Below are positions 13,200-26,087 of a stretch of 64,000 nt of DNA, in pieces (within the stretch, counting starts at the first letter, position 1; every line of letters begins with the position of its first letter). Source of the DNA: Ahaetulla prasina. Taxonomy: Eukaryota > Chordata > Lepidosauria > Squamata > Colubridae. Location of the stretch: NCBI RefSeq assembly GCF_028640845.1, contig NC_080539.1, positions 179,627,459 through 179,691,458 on the forward strand. Direction: 5' to 3'. Both the position numbers and the translations under genes were made by a program. Below the pieces are notes generated by a model. The model was given only the letters and a program-made list of their open reading frames with translations, was not told the origin of the DNA and ran no database searches.

Positions 13200-14545
13200 A
13201 ATAGAACAAAGGACGATTTGCAAAGGCAAAAGGTTTAAAGAAATAAAATAAATTATATTGGTATGTATTACTTTTATGTTTCCTTTTCCTTTTTCTTACC
13301 TCCTGTTTTTCTAATGGTCTAGCATTTTTTATTTTTTTTAATGTGCTTTTTATGACATTGCTTCTTTGAAAGGATGTCAGGGATATATTCATTACAAAAT
13401 GTTGGTGCACAGATCTCAGTTTAGCAGATGCTGGATATATTGTAATAGGCAAAGTCAATTGTAACTAAAATAGTATGAATGGTTTGCATCATTTTTATCA
13501 ATTTACACTATTGGACTTAGCAACACAAATTGATGCAAATGATACGGTGCATATTTAACAATTAAACAAATGTACATTGTATCATTTCTACTAATTTGTG
13601 TTGTGACAGAAATTATGCAAAATGGACAGAAATATCAAAAATCTGAATTTAACAGACATTTGGGAGTAATGGTCATAACATTAATTGGTCTGTTGAACTG
13701 AGGATTTAGTGTATTTATTTAGAATTAATTCTGCTTCCATAAAGTATCTAACTGTATGGCTCAAAAGTTCTAGACATTTACAATATTTTTGTGATTTCAA
13801 ATACAGTAAATTAAAATAATAGAGAAGTCTGATAAAGTAGAACCAATATCTGGAGAAGCCTTGAGTTTTAATTTATGTATAGTGCAGTTTTAAAGAAGGA
13901 AAGTATAAGTTATATCTATCTTTTATGCAACTTTTTGTGTTTAAAATATTTTGCAAGATTTGTTTCCTCATACATAAGTGTCAAGCAGGACAACATTCAC
14001 CCATTACAGAATTGAGAAGCTTGAAATGAAATGTACTTTCATTTCTCAATGAAATGTTGCAGATTGTGTGGGGGGGACTCATTTTAAGCTAAGTGTTAGT
14101 AATTTATGTAGCAGAAAGAAAAGAGAAGCACCCCAGTATTTCTTGAGGCTCACCCACTTGACTTTTTGGCTTATTTAAACTGAGGGAATATTCCAAGATC
14201 AACAAACTACTAATTTTTGCTAAAGCAGTTACAAGATCAACAGCACCTTTCATTGACTGATTATGTGATTTATCACTGTACATTTTTCATAAGGAAACTT
14301 ATTTACTTCCTTTAGAAGCACACAAGACAAAACTAATCAATATTCTAGTTCACAAAGAGAAAAAGTCCTTTAGAATCCTTAATGCTTTTTTTTTTTTTAA
14401 ATAAAAAAAAAACCAGTTCACATAGTTTTCTGCACAGGATTTCAGAATGAATATCTTTGCCAGCTCAGTTTTCTCACTAATTAAAAGGATCCTGTTCTTC
14501 CCTTCCCGTTCAAACCATTAATGTTTCTGCCCACTGGTAATGGCT
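13200..14545. other. Non-coding AT-rich DNA
   Basis: No supported gene. Poly-T and poly-A runs near 14,384-14,412 are the only simple sequence. Confidence 0.4.
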
Positions 14546-14546
14546 T

Positions 14547-14588
<42 letters not shown>

Positions 14589-14590
14589 GT
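14547..14590. repeat. (GA)n microsatellite
   Basis: GA dinucleotide run with one AAG interruption. Confidence 0.95.
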
Positions 14591-14599
14591 AGAGATTTT

Positions 14600-15500
14600 T
14601 CTCCAAGTTGCAAGCTTAAAGCCATCTGTCTCTCCCCCTCCCTTCTCACCTCAGTTTGCTTTGAAACGTGGCACTGAGTTGCAAGGGATGGGGGGGGGGG
14701 AGTCTGCATGCATGTTAACTGTCAAGTTCTCAATCACAGACTCCACTGAGCCTCTCGCAGAGGGACTGTTGGCAGGAGCAGCCAGACTCCAGCCAGGATA
14801 GTCTGAAGGACCCAGGCTTGTGTCGCAACAGCCAGACCCCCCCCCTCCCTTGCCTGGAAAGCAGTGGGACAGCAAGCTGGGAAGCCGAAGGCGGAGCTCA
14901 GCATTCCTGACATTTCTGTGCAAAGTGGCAGCACTGCAAGGCAAAAGGCCTCGGTCTGCCTGGAGGGAGCGCTTGGAAGGAGCCCCAGTGAGGCAGAGGA
15001 GGGGGAGAGAAAGCCTCCATTCACAACTCTCCAAAATCTGGTTGCAGAGATGGAATTTGGGATGGTCTGAAGTTCAAAAAGAAGCCTTCCAGCTGTAGCC
15101 CCAAAAGGCGGGCCAGCACTAGCAGCAGATAAGAGCGGAGTTCAAGAAGGGAAATGAGAGGAAACAAAAGCTGAGGGAAATGTGCATTTGGTTTACAAAG
15201 AAGTGGCTGGAGGGGGGAAAAAAACAGAAAGCATAAGGAGGACGGTGTTGAAATTATTTGGGAAGTAAAGCAAGTCAGCCTTTCTTAAAGCCAAGTACTA
15301 CTGGCCTTCTTCCCCCCCTCTCCCTGTGAAGGGAGTTTGCTGGGCTGGGGGGACCCGGAAGAACAAAACAAGCAATGAAGAGGAGGAAAAAAAGAATGGG
15401 GGAAAAAAGGCAGGATTAGGGTCACACTGCACTCTAAGGTAGAAGGACACAACCTCAGTTCCAGAAAGCCTTAGGGGCAAGTAACAGAAGGGGGGAAATT
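14600..15500. other. GC-richer, purine-biased block of unknown role
   Basis: This stretch has clearly higher GC than its surroundings, with long purine runs such as 15,360-15,410. Open frames overlap on both strands (for example 14,651-15,034 minus) but show no domain and mutually exclude each other. A donor-like ctgaggtgagaa is seen on the minus strand near 14,645. An alternative TRAM2 5' exon or an intronic enhancer is possible but not shown. Confidence 0.3.
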
Positions 15501-18500
15501 ATGAAATCCGTTATGTGTGTATAATCACAGTACTTCTCTTTAAATGGAAATAAATTGAAATGAACATAAGATCCAGGCATTTCCTGGCCTCATCCACTAT
15601 GTTTGCTCTCTTCCCAAAGTCAATGTGACTCATTTAACAAAATGAGCACCTCATGCAAAACTACAGTATAGGTTGGGTTGGGTTTTGGCTTAGCAAGTTG
15701 TGTGAACCCAGAAAATTGTGGGGTTTTTTGTGGAATCAAGATTAAAAAAACACAGCTTAGTTTAACCCGTTAGTAACTTCTATAGAAGGCCACCTGGGTC
15801 AATATAGATCCAGAAAATGCATCTGCTGCTTTCCAAACAACACAAATTTGAAAGATTAAAATTAGTCTGCCAGAGTTTTCCTACTTGTGCATACAGAGTA
15901 TGGAAGAAATAAAGTTATTATATAGCCAGGGGTTTTAATTGCAACTTTACCAGCCTGCATAAGTGATAGTAGTATAATCCACACCATAGGTCTTTTGGCC
16001 CACATGACAAGAAGCCAGTTGAAGAAAAAAGGCTTTTCCCAGGACATCTGCCATTTTCTGGGTCAGTGCCCCCATCATTTTTTTTAACAAGCAAAAGACA
16101 ATCATCCAGATGCCCTAATCCCATGAATCAAACAAGTAAATAGAGCAGACACCCCCCCCATCCCAGGCATTGGTTTCCTCCAATGAACCAGAGAATGCTG
16201 GGAGTCATAGCAGAACTTGGATGGCAGCAGGTATGGGAAGGAGATCAAGTACTAACATGCACACCTATGGGACCAGTGCCAGTATTGCAACAATGATCAG
16301 CATTCTTTCTTGGAAGGATAAAACAAATACATCTTGGATTTGCAAATGCTCCCAGACAACCCAGAAAAGAGCCAGCTCCAACTTCCACAACATGCATGCA
16401 TCCAAGACATCTACCTCCAAGCCACAACTGAGTTGATTATATATGGAGAGCTGATAGTGTGGAGAGTTGATGTGTCTGACTCCAGACCGCACTTCAAGGG
16501 CATAGACAGGCTAACATTTTTCCTGAGTTCTTGTTGCTGACATGTTGTTTTAAAACATTTCTACCTCTGTGCATGATACACTCACACTTTTGTTCTCTCT
16601 ATATAGAGAGTCTATATATAATCTATATAGTCTCTATATATTGTTGGTAAAGTGATTATTCTAATCATTTCAAGGAAAGAGATTGGCATAAACGGGAAAT
16701 ATCAGGTTTTTTAGCCAAACCGGAAAAATCAGGGCTCATGTTTCATGGTATGAACCATTCAATACTGTCTCTGATATAACCAAATATAAGCTGATAATAT
16801 TATGGGATGGATGGATTTGGATGGAGGATGGGTTTTTGGTTTTTTTTCAAACTTTCAGGCCACAGGACTTGTTAATTCATATCTGTCTGTCTCTCTCCCA
16901 AAATCCCTGATCAAGAGGCAGTTACTCTCTGTAAATCTATCCTACCTCATAAGGTTCCTGTAGGAAAAGCTAGGAAGACAGAAAGTAATATAGACCAATT
17001 TTACCCCCTTAAAAGGGTTAAATTGGGGCAGGATAAGGGCAGGATAAAAATCTAATAAATATACTAAAATAAAAGTAATGTCTTTCCTTGCCCAAGGAGA
17101 GAAAGATCTAAATAGACTGTCAGTTAATTGCATCAGAGAGAGCTCATGAACACATCATATCAGTGGATCAGCAACTCTTTTATCTTTAAAAAAATCTCTT
17201 TTACTTTCATGCTTTGAGGACCGATTACTGAAATAAATCTTTTCATCCATATCAGTCCTAATCTTGCTTCCATGTCCTCCTGCCAAATTAATTAGGTATA
17301 TTGATGTAAGGGACAGAGTCATTTTACTAGTAACTCTACAACTGTGTAATACTTTCTCCCATGACTGCAAAGTTTTAAACAGGTTTTTAAAAATCAATAG
17401 CTCAAAATAATGCTGTGCATAACTTTTCATTTCATTCACTAATAATTTTATAAAATAATTTTATTTGACATTTTGTTTTATATGAAATGCAATATTGCCA
17501 TTTATATGAATATAATATTGCCATTAAATAAATCTAAGAGGCTCAATTTAAGGTTGCAAGGCATAAAATCCAAAAGAATGCTTTTTAATCCTTGTTGGTA
17601 TTATACAACAGTACATGATAGAATACAATTCCTTAGATTGTAGGATACTAGTGCTATGGAGGTGATAATATCTAAATCAATTTCTGCTGCATTACCAATT
17701 TAAAGATCAGTACTAAATATTACATTACTAAAGAACATTCTCAGAATTTTCTGGATTCCAAAGAATATTGAGTGGGACTGATCCAAGTACATTAGACAGC
17801 AATAAAATAACAAGATCCAATAACTGAACTCAACCATAATAATCTTGATAATGTAAGGCTGTTGGCATCTCTGTTCTTATAATATAAATGGTGAGACATA
17901 AAACAAAGGTTCTAAAAGCACATACCAGCCGCATTTGCTTGCTACTAGTGATCACATATAAACAATGTTCTTAGAATCCCCCAGGGATGCCCAAAAAGAA
18001 AAATTAATGGAAGACAAGGATAATAATAATGTTGATGTATACAGATCTCCTGCCCAGATCCAGAAGAGATCAGTTAAAATAAATCCGTGTTCAGGTCGAG
18101 GTAGGGAAGATTGAAGTAACATACTATGAAGACTGAGTACAGTAGGCAAATGAGCAAAAGAAGCCTAGTCAAAATATGGTGTTGAAAAATCAGGGAGATG
18201 CTTGTAAAAGAATATTGAGAAAGAGTAACAAGTTGGGAACAAGTGTATATCTCTTAATGAAGAGTCATGCCTGGCTCAAGAAAGCTGCTGTTACAGAAAA
18301 AGGTGGAAATCAGAAAAATCCAGATCTTCCAGACAGATTTTTTTTTAATCAATCCTCTTTTAAATTTAAGGTTGTACAATTATTGTACATTATCCATTGC
18401 AGAAGTCAAAAGGGAAAAATGAAAAATGGACAAACAAAATTTAGTATGACACGGCATTTTCTATCTTTTTCAACCTAAATCTGCATTTCACAATTTCAGC

Positions 18501-18530
18501 AACTTTAAGATGTTTGTACTTCAACTCCCA
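15501..18530. other. Non-coding DNA
   Basis: No supported gene. A short AT-palindromic tract (tctatatagag / ctatatat) is at about 16,597-16,642. Small open frames are random. Confidence 0.4.
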
Positions 18531-18534
18531 GAAT

Positions 18535-18566
18535 TCCCCAGCCAGCCAGCCAGCCAGCCAGCCAGC
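18535..18566. repeat. (CCAG)n microsatellite
   Basis: About seven tandem CCAG units, directly after the repeat-like phrase acttcaactcccagaattcc. Confidence 0.9.
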
Positions 18567-18789
18567 AAGACTAGACTGGACTGGACTAGATGACCTGAAT
18601 AGAGAGAATACATCAAAATGGAATGCAGTCAGCCAGACCTTTGCTACAGCATGAGTCCCTCTTCTACACATTGCTAGAGAACAGAATTAAAGCAAACAAA
18701 TAAAGGAGGTGGCCTGAAAGCTGGGATAAATCTTAATACTTTCAGTCCCTCCCTGTCACAGTATTGCACATAAATTATGAACAACGGGA

Positions 18790-18810
18790 TTTATTTATTT
18801 ATTTATTTGC
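18790..18810. repeat. (TTTA)n microsatellite
   Basis: Five tandem TTTA units. Confidence 0.85.
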
Positions 18811-19718
18811 ACGGGAGTCATTTATTTCAGGATCAATTCTGAGCAATATTCTGAGCCAGGATTCTGAACAAAACGGATTCAGGTTTGTCCACATTCTAAA
18901 GGGAAAATGAGAACGTGTCTAGAGTCATCTCACTGCTTCTCAAGACCCTGGCTTCAGATGCATCTGATGCACATCCTGATTGGCAACTAGTCCTCATGCC
19001 TAACTTCCTCTGAATAACAGTTGTCAGGGAACATAAACAGAACAGTGTCATTCTACTCATGCCCTGCTGGTGAGCACTGACTGTGCTGAGGCTAGGATGC
19101 TAGACTAGGTTGGCCTGATCCAGCACAGCTCATAAGAGGAGCAGGAACCAGGTTCAAATTGCTCTACTGGGTAGTAGAGATACAGGAAAGAAGCCATTAA
19201 ACATTTAAACGGATCTCAATTCCATGAATTTCTCTTGCTGAGTTATCATAACTTTAAAAAGATCTGTATCAGTTCTTTGCCCTTAGGCCAAGTACACTCT
19301 GCCTAATTCTGGCTCCTAGGATCCTGCCAAATAGTAGAAGGAAGAGCTGCTGCCTCTCTCTGGTAGTTCAATGTGAAGGGCTGAACACACACTCTATCCA
19401 GTCTTAACAGCTGTACTATGGGTAGGAGAGAGGAGCAGCTGCTTTTAGCCGTTTGCTTATTTGAGTAGACAGCTGTGCATTAGAGGCAATTGCCTCTACT
19501 GCCGCACACCCTCTCCGCATGGCAGCAAGAATAAATCTCTTCCCAATTGTTTTTTATTCAGGGAAAGAGGACAAAGACTAAGTGGGGTGCTGTGGATTCA
19601 GGTCTTCCTTGCTGCGCCTCCATAGTTCACTCACTTTGCTTGAGCAGGTGAACAAATCAATCCTTCCCCTCCACCTTCCACTTTTCCTCCAAAGAGAGAA
19701 AAGCTGTGGTTTGTATTT

Positions 19719-19912
19719 GTTTAAGTCAGGGGTCCCCAACCCCAGGTCCCTGGACTGGCACCGAGCCACAGCATGCCAGAAAACACAAACAAAACCCCAT
19801 CTGGGGGATACAGGCAGTAGGTGAAACCACGCCCCCTCCAATACACAGAAAAAACTCTCTCCATGGAACTACTTCCCTGGTGCCCAAAAGGCTGGCGGCC
19901 ACTGGTTTAACT
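19719..19912. mobile_element. Non-autonomous hAT element (CAGGGGTCCCCAA type)
   Basis: The 178-bp element (19,727-19,904) starts caggggtccccaacc and ends ggcggccactg. It is flanked by gtttaagt (19,719-19,726) and gtttaact (19,905-19,912). The 8-bp target duplication with one mismatch and the CAGG...CTG ends are typical of hAT transposons. It has no transposase. Confidence 0.8.
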
Positions 19913-21030
19913 GAGCCCTGAAAGAAGCCACCTTTTCCTCTCTCTCTTTCTTTGGGCACTAGGGCTATGTGGAGTTGATAGTTACGTTCACACAACCTGC
20001 TTCGTCAGTAAATTGACAAAGTTAAGGGAGAGCTATGTGCCCTCATCTTAAACTGTTTCCCTCCCCCGCTGCAAACTTATTCACTACTAGGGCCAGAAAC
20101 TTTCAAACTGTTTTGGGATTTCCCCACCCCCCAAATTCAAAACAGAACCAATTCTGGTTCTAATAATCTGATGCTGATTATTAAACCACAAATGACCAGA
20201 CTAAGGTTTTAACACATACATCTTTGTTGATCCCTTCTGGTGTTTAGTTTGTTGGGTGAACATGACCCATGTTCGCTTTTCACCCAAGGGCAAAAATCAG
20301 CAGAATCAGATGTTCTTGGCAACTGTCTCTCCTGCTTGTTTATCTAAATGGGCCTATGAGTAACAGAGATGGGTAAAATAAGCTGCTGCCAGTCCCTTCA
20401 CTCCCCCTAACGGCACAGTATATGAGATTGAATGCTGTGGACAAAATGTTACTCCCCCAGCCTTCTGGAGAAAAAGAGCAAGCAAATGAAGACTAGTTGT
20501 TTTTCACAGTTGCAGCAACATGGCTTGCTCTGTCACCCTGGCTGGGAATCAGCCATGGAAATGGTCATCTGCACCATCCAAAAGGGGGCTGGTTTAGTTA
20601 GATTTCTGCAGCATATTGAGCCATAAACCAAGGTTTACAGAGCACAGCAACTGGGTTGGATCACAAACCACATCATGACTTAGTGCAATGCTAAATCCAT
20701 TCATAGGGTGCCAACAACAGGTGTTCCTTACAACTGATGCTCTTCCACTCACCATGGAGCAGTAACCTCCACCATGCCAAACCCAAGCCAACCAAGGGGA
20801 AGATGGCAGCTCCTCTGATCTGAAACTCCACTGTCTGCTTTGGTAGGCGAAGAGAGTTGCTGAAGAGACAAACTTCCCAAGAAGCCCTCCTACTGAGAGT
20901 GACAACACATCAAGATTTGGTCTTGGTGGCAGTTGCCTAGAAAGGCTGGCACTCCATGAAAGGCTCTGAATCAGGACAGAGCAAAGATTTAAAGCTCGGG
21001 AGAAAGTTCGGAGAATAAAGGGAGCGAAAA
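19913..21030. other. Non-coding DNA, TRAM2 intron 1 side of the promoter
   Basis: No further TRAM2 exon was recognised here. Open frames on both strands lack domains. Confidence 0.35.
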
Positions 21031-21039
21031 CCTCAGAAT

Positions 21040-21965
21040 GGAAAGCGGATTTCCAGGCTAGATCTTCAAATCCAGGCAGCCAAGTTTAAACTCCAGGGGG
21101 CGGGAGGGCTCCCAAGCGGGAAGAATAAATAGCGGTGTAATTCTTTGGTTTAATACCGTATCATCCAGGAATGGAACCCGGGAGAGTAGATTGAGAGATA
21201 AGAGAGCGAGAAGGGAGAGATGTCCCAAGCGGGAAAGACAGAGGAAATGGGAAAAGCCTTCGCGGTGGAAGGAAATCGCTTGATACCTCCCGCCCCCGGA
21301 GCCAGGGGGAGCATTCATCCTGAGAACATGCAGCCGAAGAACCCGGCAGGAGGACCCCCTTTTCCCAAGGAGAAGGCGACTGGTATCCCCCCGGCAGGGG
21401 CTGCTCACCTCGAACATAAGCGAGATCAACACGCAGAGTACCAGGCAGAAGCCGATGTCAGCGTGGTTGTGGATGAGAAACTCCTGGCTGAAGAGCGGGT
21501 GGCTTTTCGCCCGCCTGCGGAACGCCATGGCCGGCAGGGACGCGAGCGAGCGGCCCGGCCCCACCGCCCTTGCCTCCGCCCAGCGCCGCCAACTTCTCCC
21601 GGGCCCCTGGACAACTTCGTGAGCAAGGCAGACCGGGGCCAGAACCCGACCCCCACCTTGCGCAGGCGCCGCTCTTGCCGGCTGGCTGGCTGGCTGGCTG
21701 CTCAGCCCCGCCTAGCTTAACCCTCTATCTGCCTGGCCGGGCTGAGGCGATCGGGCGAGTGATCGGGCCGGAGGCTCTGGTCCTCGAGCGGCGTGGCTGG
21801 AGACGCCGCCTCCTGCCAAAGTCCGGCCTTGCAGATTCTCCCAGACCAGGACCTCCCCTGCTGAAGCCCAGCCTACTTTCGTGGCACCATCCTTCCCGGG
21901 AGAGTTCCTACTGCCGGGGAGGCGAGCAAGCTTGGTGGACGGGGAATCTCTGACCACGGTTAAAA
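21040..21965. promoter_or_regulatory. TRAM2: CpG island over TRAM2 exon 1
   Basis: GC and CpG density rise sharply, with many gcgc, ccgg and cgcg words, and centre on the TRAM2 start. The region includes exon 1 and, at higher coordinates, the minus-strand 5' UTR and promoter. A (GGCT)n run lies at 21,680-21,702. No TATA box is visible, which fits a housekeeping promoter. Confidence 0.75.
21409..21528 (-). CDS. TRAM2: TRAM2 coding exon 1 (translocating chain-associated membrane protein 2, N-terminus)
   Basis: TRAM2 is a multi-pass ER membrane protein of the Sec61 translocon environment, linked to collagen synthesis in vertebrates. This exon encodes the first 40 residues, starting MAFRRRAKSHPLFSQEF and containing NHADIGFCLVLCVL. 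I recognise it as nearly the same as vertebrate TRAM2, and distinct from TRAM1. Residues about 25-38 begin the first transmembrane segment. The exon ends after LMFE at a consensus donor (ttcgag|gtgagc) in phase 0. The Met at 21,528 is chosen by homology. An in-frame Met twelve codons upstream (21,564) lies in the GC-rich leader and is probably not used. Later exons must lie at lower coordinates or beyond the window; none was found in 1-21 kb, consistent with a long intron 1. Confidence 0.93.
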
Positions 21966-22595
21966 GAACCCGCAGTTCCATCTAGACTCTACTGGACGGT
22001 AGCTGTTGACATAGCAGCTCGTTAGGGGTGCATGGTGAAAACAAAAAAGGGGATTCAAAAGTTTCAGTGTCTGAGATTTGGGTGTGTAGGGAGACAGTCC
22101 AATTCTACTCAGGTTTTATACTGCAGTTAATTGTCGTCGAGCTTATTTCCAAATGTACATGATTAGTGTGCCTCCCCAAAGTGAACTATACATATTTTCC
22201 CGTTGTCGCCCTGTTTTTTTTAAAAAAAACTTCTTGGGGTGTCTGTTAACTTTACCTCAAACTACCTTAATAAAACATAGATAAATAAGCTATTTTTACT
22301 GTATAGAGATCTTCCCCATAACTATCCAAGTTGCTCTGGATAGCAAATTGAGTGGCTTATATATGTCATAAATAAATGTAAGTAAAAAAGGCTAATCAGC
22401 CAGATAATGTGCCACACAGATAGGGCCTTAGGAGTTAGCTTCCCATGTCGAAAACCGATATAACTTATTTGTTAAAAGGAAAGGGCTTTCTTTTAAAGGT
22501 AGTAATGAGCACACATACAACAAATATCTGAATTATTATTTTTTCCTTGTTCTGTTGTTACACTATTACAACCACTGTAATAGTGTAACAACACC

Positions 22596-22738
22596 CTAGC
22601 TACATGGCTCAGTGGTTAAGACTCTGAGCTTGTTGATCAGAAAGGTTGGCGGTTCGAATCTCTAGTATAGGTCTCCCGCGTGAACAGGGGGTTGGACTAG
22701 ATGACCTCCAAGGTCCCTTCTAACTCGGTTACTGTTAT
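22596..22738 (+). repeat. tRNA-derived SINE with CR1-like tail
   Basis: Box-A-like tggctcagtggttaaga and box-B-like ggttcgaatctc are spaced as in a tRNA. They are followed by ttggactagatgacctccaa and ggtcccttctaactc, the CR1 3' end that such SINEs borrow for mobilisation. Confidence 0.85.
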
Positions 22739-22972
22739 CTGCCTACCTTCAATAGAGCCTTCTATAATATCTCTGCTCCTAATAATTCTTGAGTTAAGCA
22801 CTGTTAGTCATGCTGCTCTCTGCTCAAGACAGCAAATAAGGGGGAAATCTTGAAACTAAGGAGAGGGATGAAAACAGGATCACCTTTGAATAGAGACAAG
22901 CAAAAAAACACAGAATATCATTAAGAATTCATAAAGTTAATTTTGCACTATAAGGATAAACTTCACTTACCA

Positions 22973-23295
22973 ATCAACTTGCTTAGTGACCATTCAAATT
23001 TATAATGGTGCTGGAAAAAGAAACTTTATGACCAGTCCTTGGATTTATGACTTTTTCAGCATCTGTGCAGTCACATGATTTCTATTTGCCTACTTCATAA
23101 GGGGCTTCTAACAAGCAGAGTCAATGGCAAAGCTGGCAGTAAATTCGCAAGTCACAATAATATGACATCTCACTTAATGATAATTTGCATAAAGGTGGCG
23201 GTAGAAATGACCATCGAAGTCACATGATGTCTCATTGACTGTGTCACTTAGCGACAGAATAGTTGGTCCCTGTGGTTGTTAAACAAGGTCTGTAA
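22973..23295. mobile_element. Fold-back DNA repeat, family A copy
   Basis: Starts near cttagtgaccattcaaattt and ends with gtcacttagcgacagaatag and ggttgttaaacaaggtctg. The interior has acaagcagagtcaatggcaaag, matching the family middle. Diverged. Confidence 0.6.
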
Positions 23296-23337
23296 TTCCA
23301 TCTTCTGAAAAAAAATCAGGGTGGCTTACATGAGTCT

Positions 23338-23950
23338 TGTCAATAGAACAGAATTCTTTATTGGCCAAGTGTGATTGGACACACAAGGAATTTGTCTTGG
23401 TGCATACGCTCTCAGTGTACATAAAAAGACAAGATACATTCATCAAGAATCATAAGGTACAACACTTAATGATAGTCATAGGGAACAAGTAAGTAATCAA
23501 ATCATATTAGGAAACAGTCAATATAAATCATAAGGATACCAGCAACAAGGTTACAGTCATACAGTCATAAGTGGGAGGAGATGGGTGATAGGAATGATGA
23601 GAAGATTAATAGTAGTGCAGATTTAGTAAATAGTTGAGGGTATTATTTGTTTAGCAGAGTGATGGAGTTCGGGGAAAAAACTGTTCTCGTATCTAGTTGT
23701 TCTTTTTTTTTTATTTCTTTTGTCACAACAGAATACACAAACAATTGTCATAGATAAAACATATTTTGAAGAAAATATACATATATGTATAAAAATATGC
23801 ATCAACTATATCAATTTGATATGATGAAGGGGTTCTGGTGTGCAATGCTCTATAGCATCATTTTGAGGGTAGGAGTTGAAACAGTTTATGTCCAGGATGT
23901 GAGGGGTCTGCAGAGTTAAATGTTTGATGTATGTATCTTTTAACCTATTT
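23338..23950. repeat. Dispersed repeat (attggccaagtgtgattgg family) split by a nested insertion
   Basis: The tract starts agaattctttattggccaag. A second, shorter copy is at 35,930-36,075, which shows it is dispersed. It continues to about 23,950 (ggatgtgaggggtctgcag), but a different AT-rich segment (about 23,702-23,836) breaks it. Host sequence resumes with ggttctggtgtgcaatgctc. A short gttc repeat flanks the insert. It is probably a LINE 3' region; family not named. Confidence 0.6.
23702..23836. mobile_element. Nested insertion inside a dispersed repeat
   Basis: A T-rich start followed by ttgtcacaacagaatacaca and alternating atatgtat interrupts the surrounding repeat. The copies of gttc at both junctions may be the target duplication. 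The plus strand starts with poly-T, so a retroposed minus-strand element is likely. Confidence 0.5.
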
Positions 23951-26080
23951 ATTATGATGATTTGTCCTGCGGCAGTTACTCTCTTTCAGGGGGCCCAAAA
24001 TAGGAGGAGGGAATATACAATGGCTTGAACTCTTAAATAAAGTACAGGGTATAAACAAAAGCAGACAAATAAACCAATCTCCTTGCAGTCCAAATCATAG
24101 TTTAGATATTCTCTTCTAATGAAAGTGAAACTATAGTTTGAACTCTCTTACAGTTTCATGGCAGGAGGAAATTACTAAATTTAGAAATGGGCAGTTTACA
24201 CCTGTCTAATATGTAGTGAGTTTTTTTGAAAAGTTTTCTGAGATTTAAATTCCACTCTGCATTGAGGCTTCCTTAATGTGTGCAGAGTGCAGTGCAGTCC
24301 TTAAATATTTATTCAGCAGTACGTTGTTGTTTTTTAAAAAAAAACTTAATTTCTTTGTACATTTGTGCCATGCCAGGCAAAAGGTGGAGGAAGTGGGAGG
24401 GAAATGTGACACTGGAATGGCATATGGTGGCAGATCAAGGTTGGCAGACATCTCAGTGGCTTTGCAGTTGCTCATGACTTGACCAATGCTTTTTGAATAT
24501 TTTTTTCCCTTTTAAAGATTTATAATTTTTTTAAAAAAATAATTGGAGGGAGGGAAGACTGAGGTTCACATCCTTGGTGCTCTTGTTTTTTCTCTGCATA
24601 ACCACACAAATAAAAAAAGCAGATGAAGATACTGTGGTTGGAATTTGGTTGCCACTCTGCCTCCTGTCTCTATGGCCAGTTGTCTAAAGATGTTTTACCT
24701 TAATCACACTTTAATCAACGGTGTGGTTCAGATGTCATGATTGTCCTGAATTCCATTTTGGTGACTATTATGATTTCAGAAATCCAAGCTTGTGCGTCAG
24801 AGCAACTAATAGAAGAACAAATGATTTTCATTATTTTTTATTAATACAGCTTTTAAATATCTATTATTTCCTTGTCTTGATTTTGAATCTAGGTGTTTCC
24901 AAAGTAATTTGGAAGGCATAATTGAACAAGCAGAGAGAGAATTAAGGTACCTCCCCAGATCCTAGATTTACATTCTGACAATGGAACAGCTGAGCTTGCT
25001 ATATTGCTATCACTTAACTTCCATTTTCCATAAAAGGAACTAATGCTGGATTAGCTTTCTCTGTCATGGGACTGGCAGAAATTAGTTGCTGTTTTGTGAG
25101 TGTGTTTCTTTCTCTTAATGTTTTCCCAAAAACATCTGAAGTTCTAGAATTATTTTTTTTTTAATCTTCCTTGGAAATGCACATATGTTTTAAGTCCCTA
25201 AAGCTTATGTGATTCAGCAAAAAGGAAGAGACTGAAACAATCTGTTGGGCTGAGTTACATTCAACATTCCTGGTCTATTACGTGTCAGCCTGCTCCTACA
25301 TGGAATTGGGGGAGTTTGTCTTTCAAAACTTGCTTCAATAGAGACATTTTACCATTGATAGTCTTTTACATTTCCCGAAACATGACAAAGAGAACAGAGG
25401 ACCCAAAGGATTATATTTTCAAAATTATATGTAGATATGCAAGACTGCAGACATAACAAAAGGCTCAGGAGCTGTTGTGGAAAGAAAATCAACTGCTAGA
25501 TAAAGGAGAGAACAGCAACTCCAAACTCCAAACTCAAGTATCAAGAAATACAGGAGAATTCTTCAACCAGCTATAAAGCCTGCTTTCTCAGCATTTACCG
25601 CCACTGATTTCTGCAGGAATTACTTTTAAGAAACAATTGGGATACAGTGCTAAAGCAGCTTAATGTATTTACAGTTGAATCCAACATTTCCACGCAAAAA
25701 GTACCACTATATTTTATGACATCAGGCTACAAAAATGTTTAGAACTGTAACTTTACCCATTTTCTATCCTCAAGTTAAACACATTCCTAGCATAAATAGG
25801 CAGAAAAATTCTCTCTTTAAGAAAAATTGGAAAAAAACAGATCCACGGTTTTCATTCATTTGGTTTATTAATCCAAAGAGACAAAATAATAGTAAATCAT
25901 TGTCTTAAAATTCCATAGAGAAATAGAGGATACAGCTAAAATAAGCTGAAATGCTGTTGTATTTCTGTATCATATTAGACATCTGGGTTGTGACAGTGAT
26001 TTCACCAGAGGGAAAGTCATATTTTTTAATTGATTTGGAAAATATCACAAGAGAATTAGTCCCTTCGAGCCTCTTATTTG
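23951..26080. other. Non-coding AT-rich DNA
   Basis: No supported gene. A 39-nt segment at 24,380-24,418 recurs at 27,857-27,895 and is reported as a finding. Confidence 0.4.
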
Positions 26081-26087
26081 ATTGCTT

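Noticed and set aside
14651..15098. Four overlapping open frames near 15 kb
   Set aside because: Opposite strands, no recognised motif, and GC-rich composition explains them.
21220..21981. Long open frames on the plus strand and minus-strand neighbours around TRAM2 exon 1
   Set aside because: They are GC-driven and antisense to, or upstream of, the recognised TRAM2 exon. Only the 40 residues from 21,528 match a known protein.
22596..22670. A functional tRNA gene
   Set aside because: Boxes A and B are present but the cloverleaf does not close and a CR1-like tail follows, so it is a SINE head.
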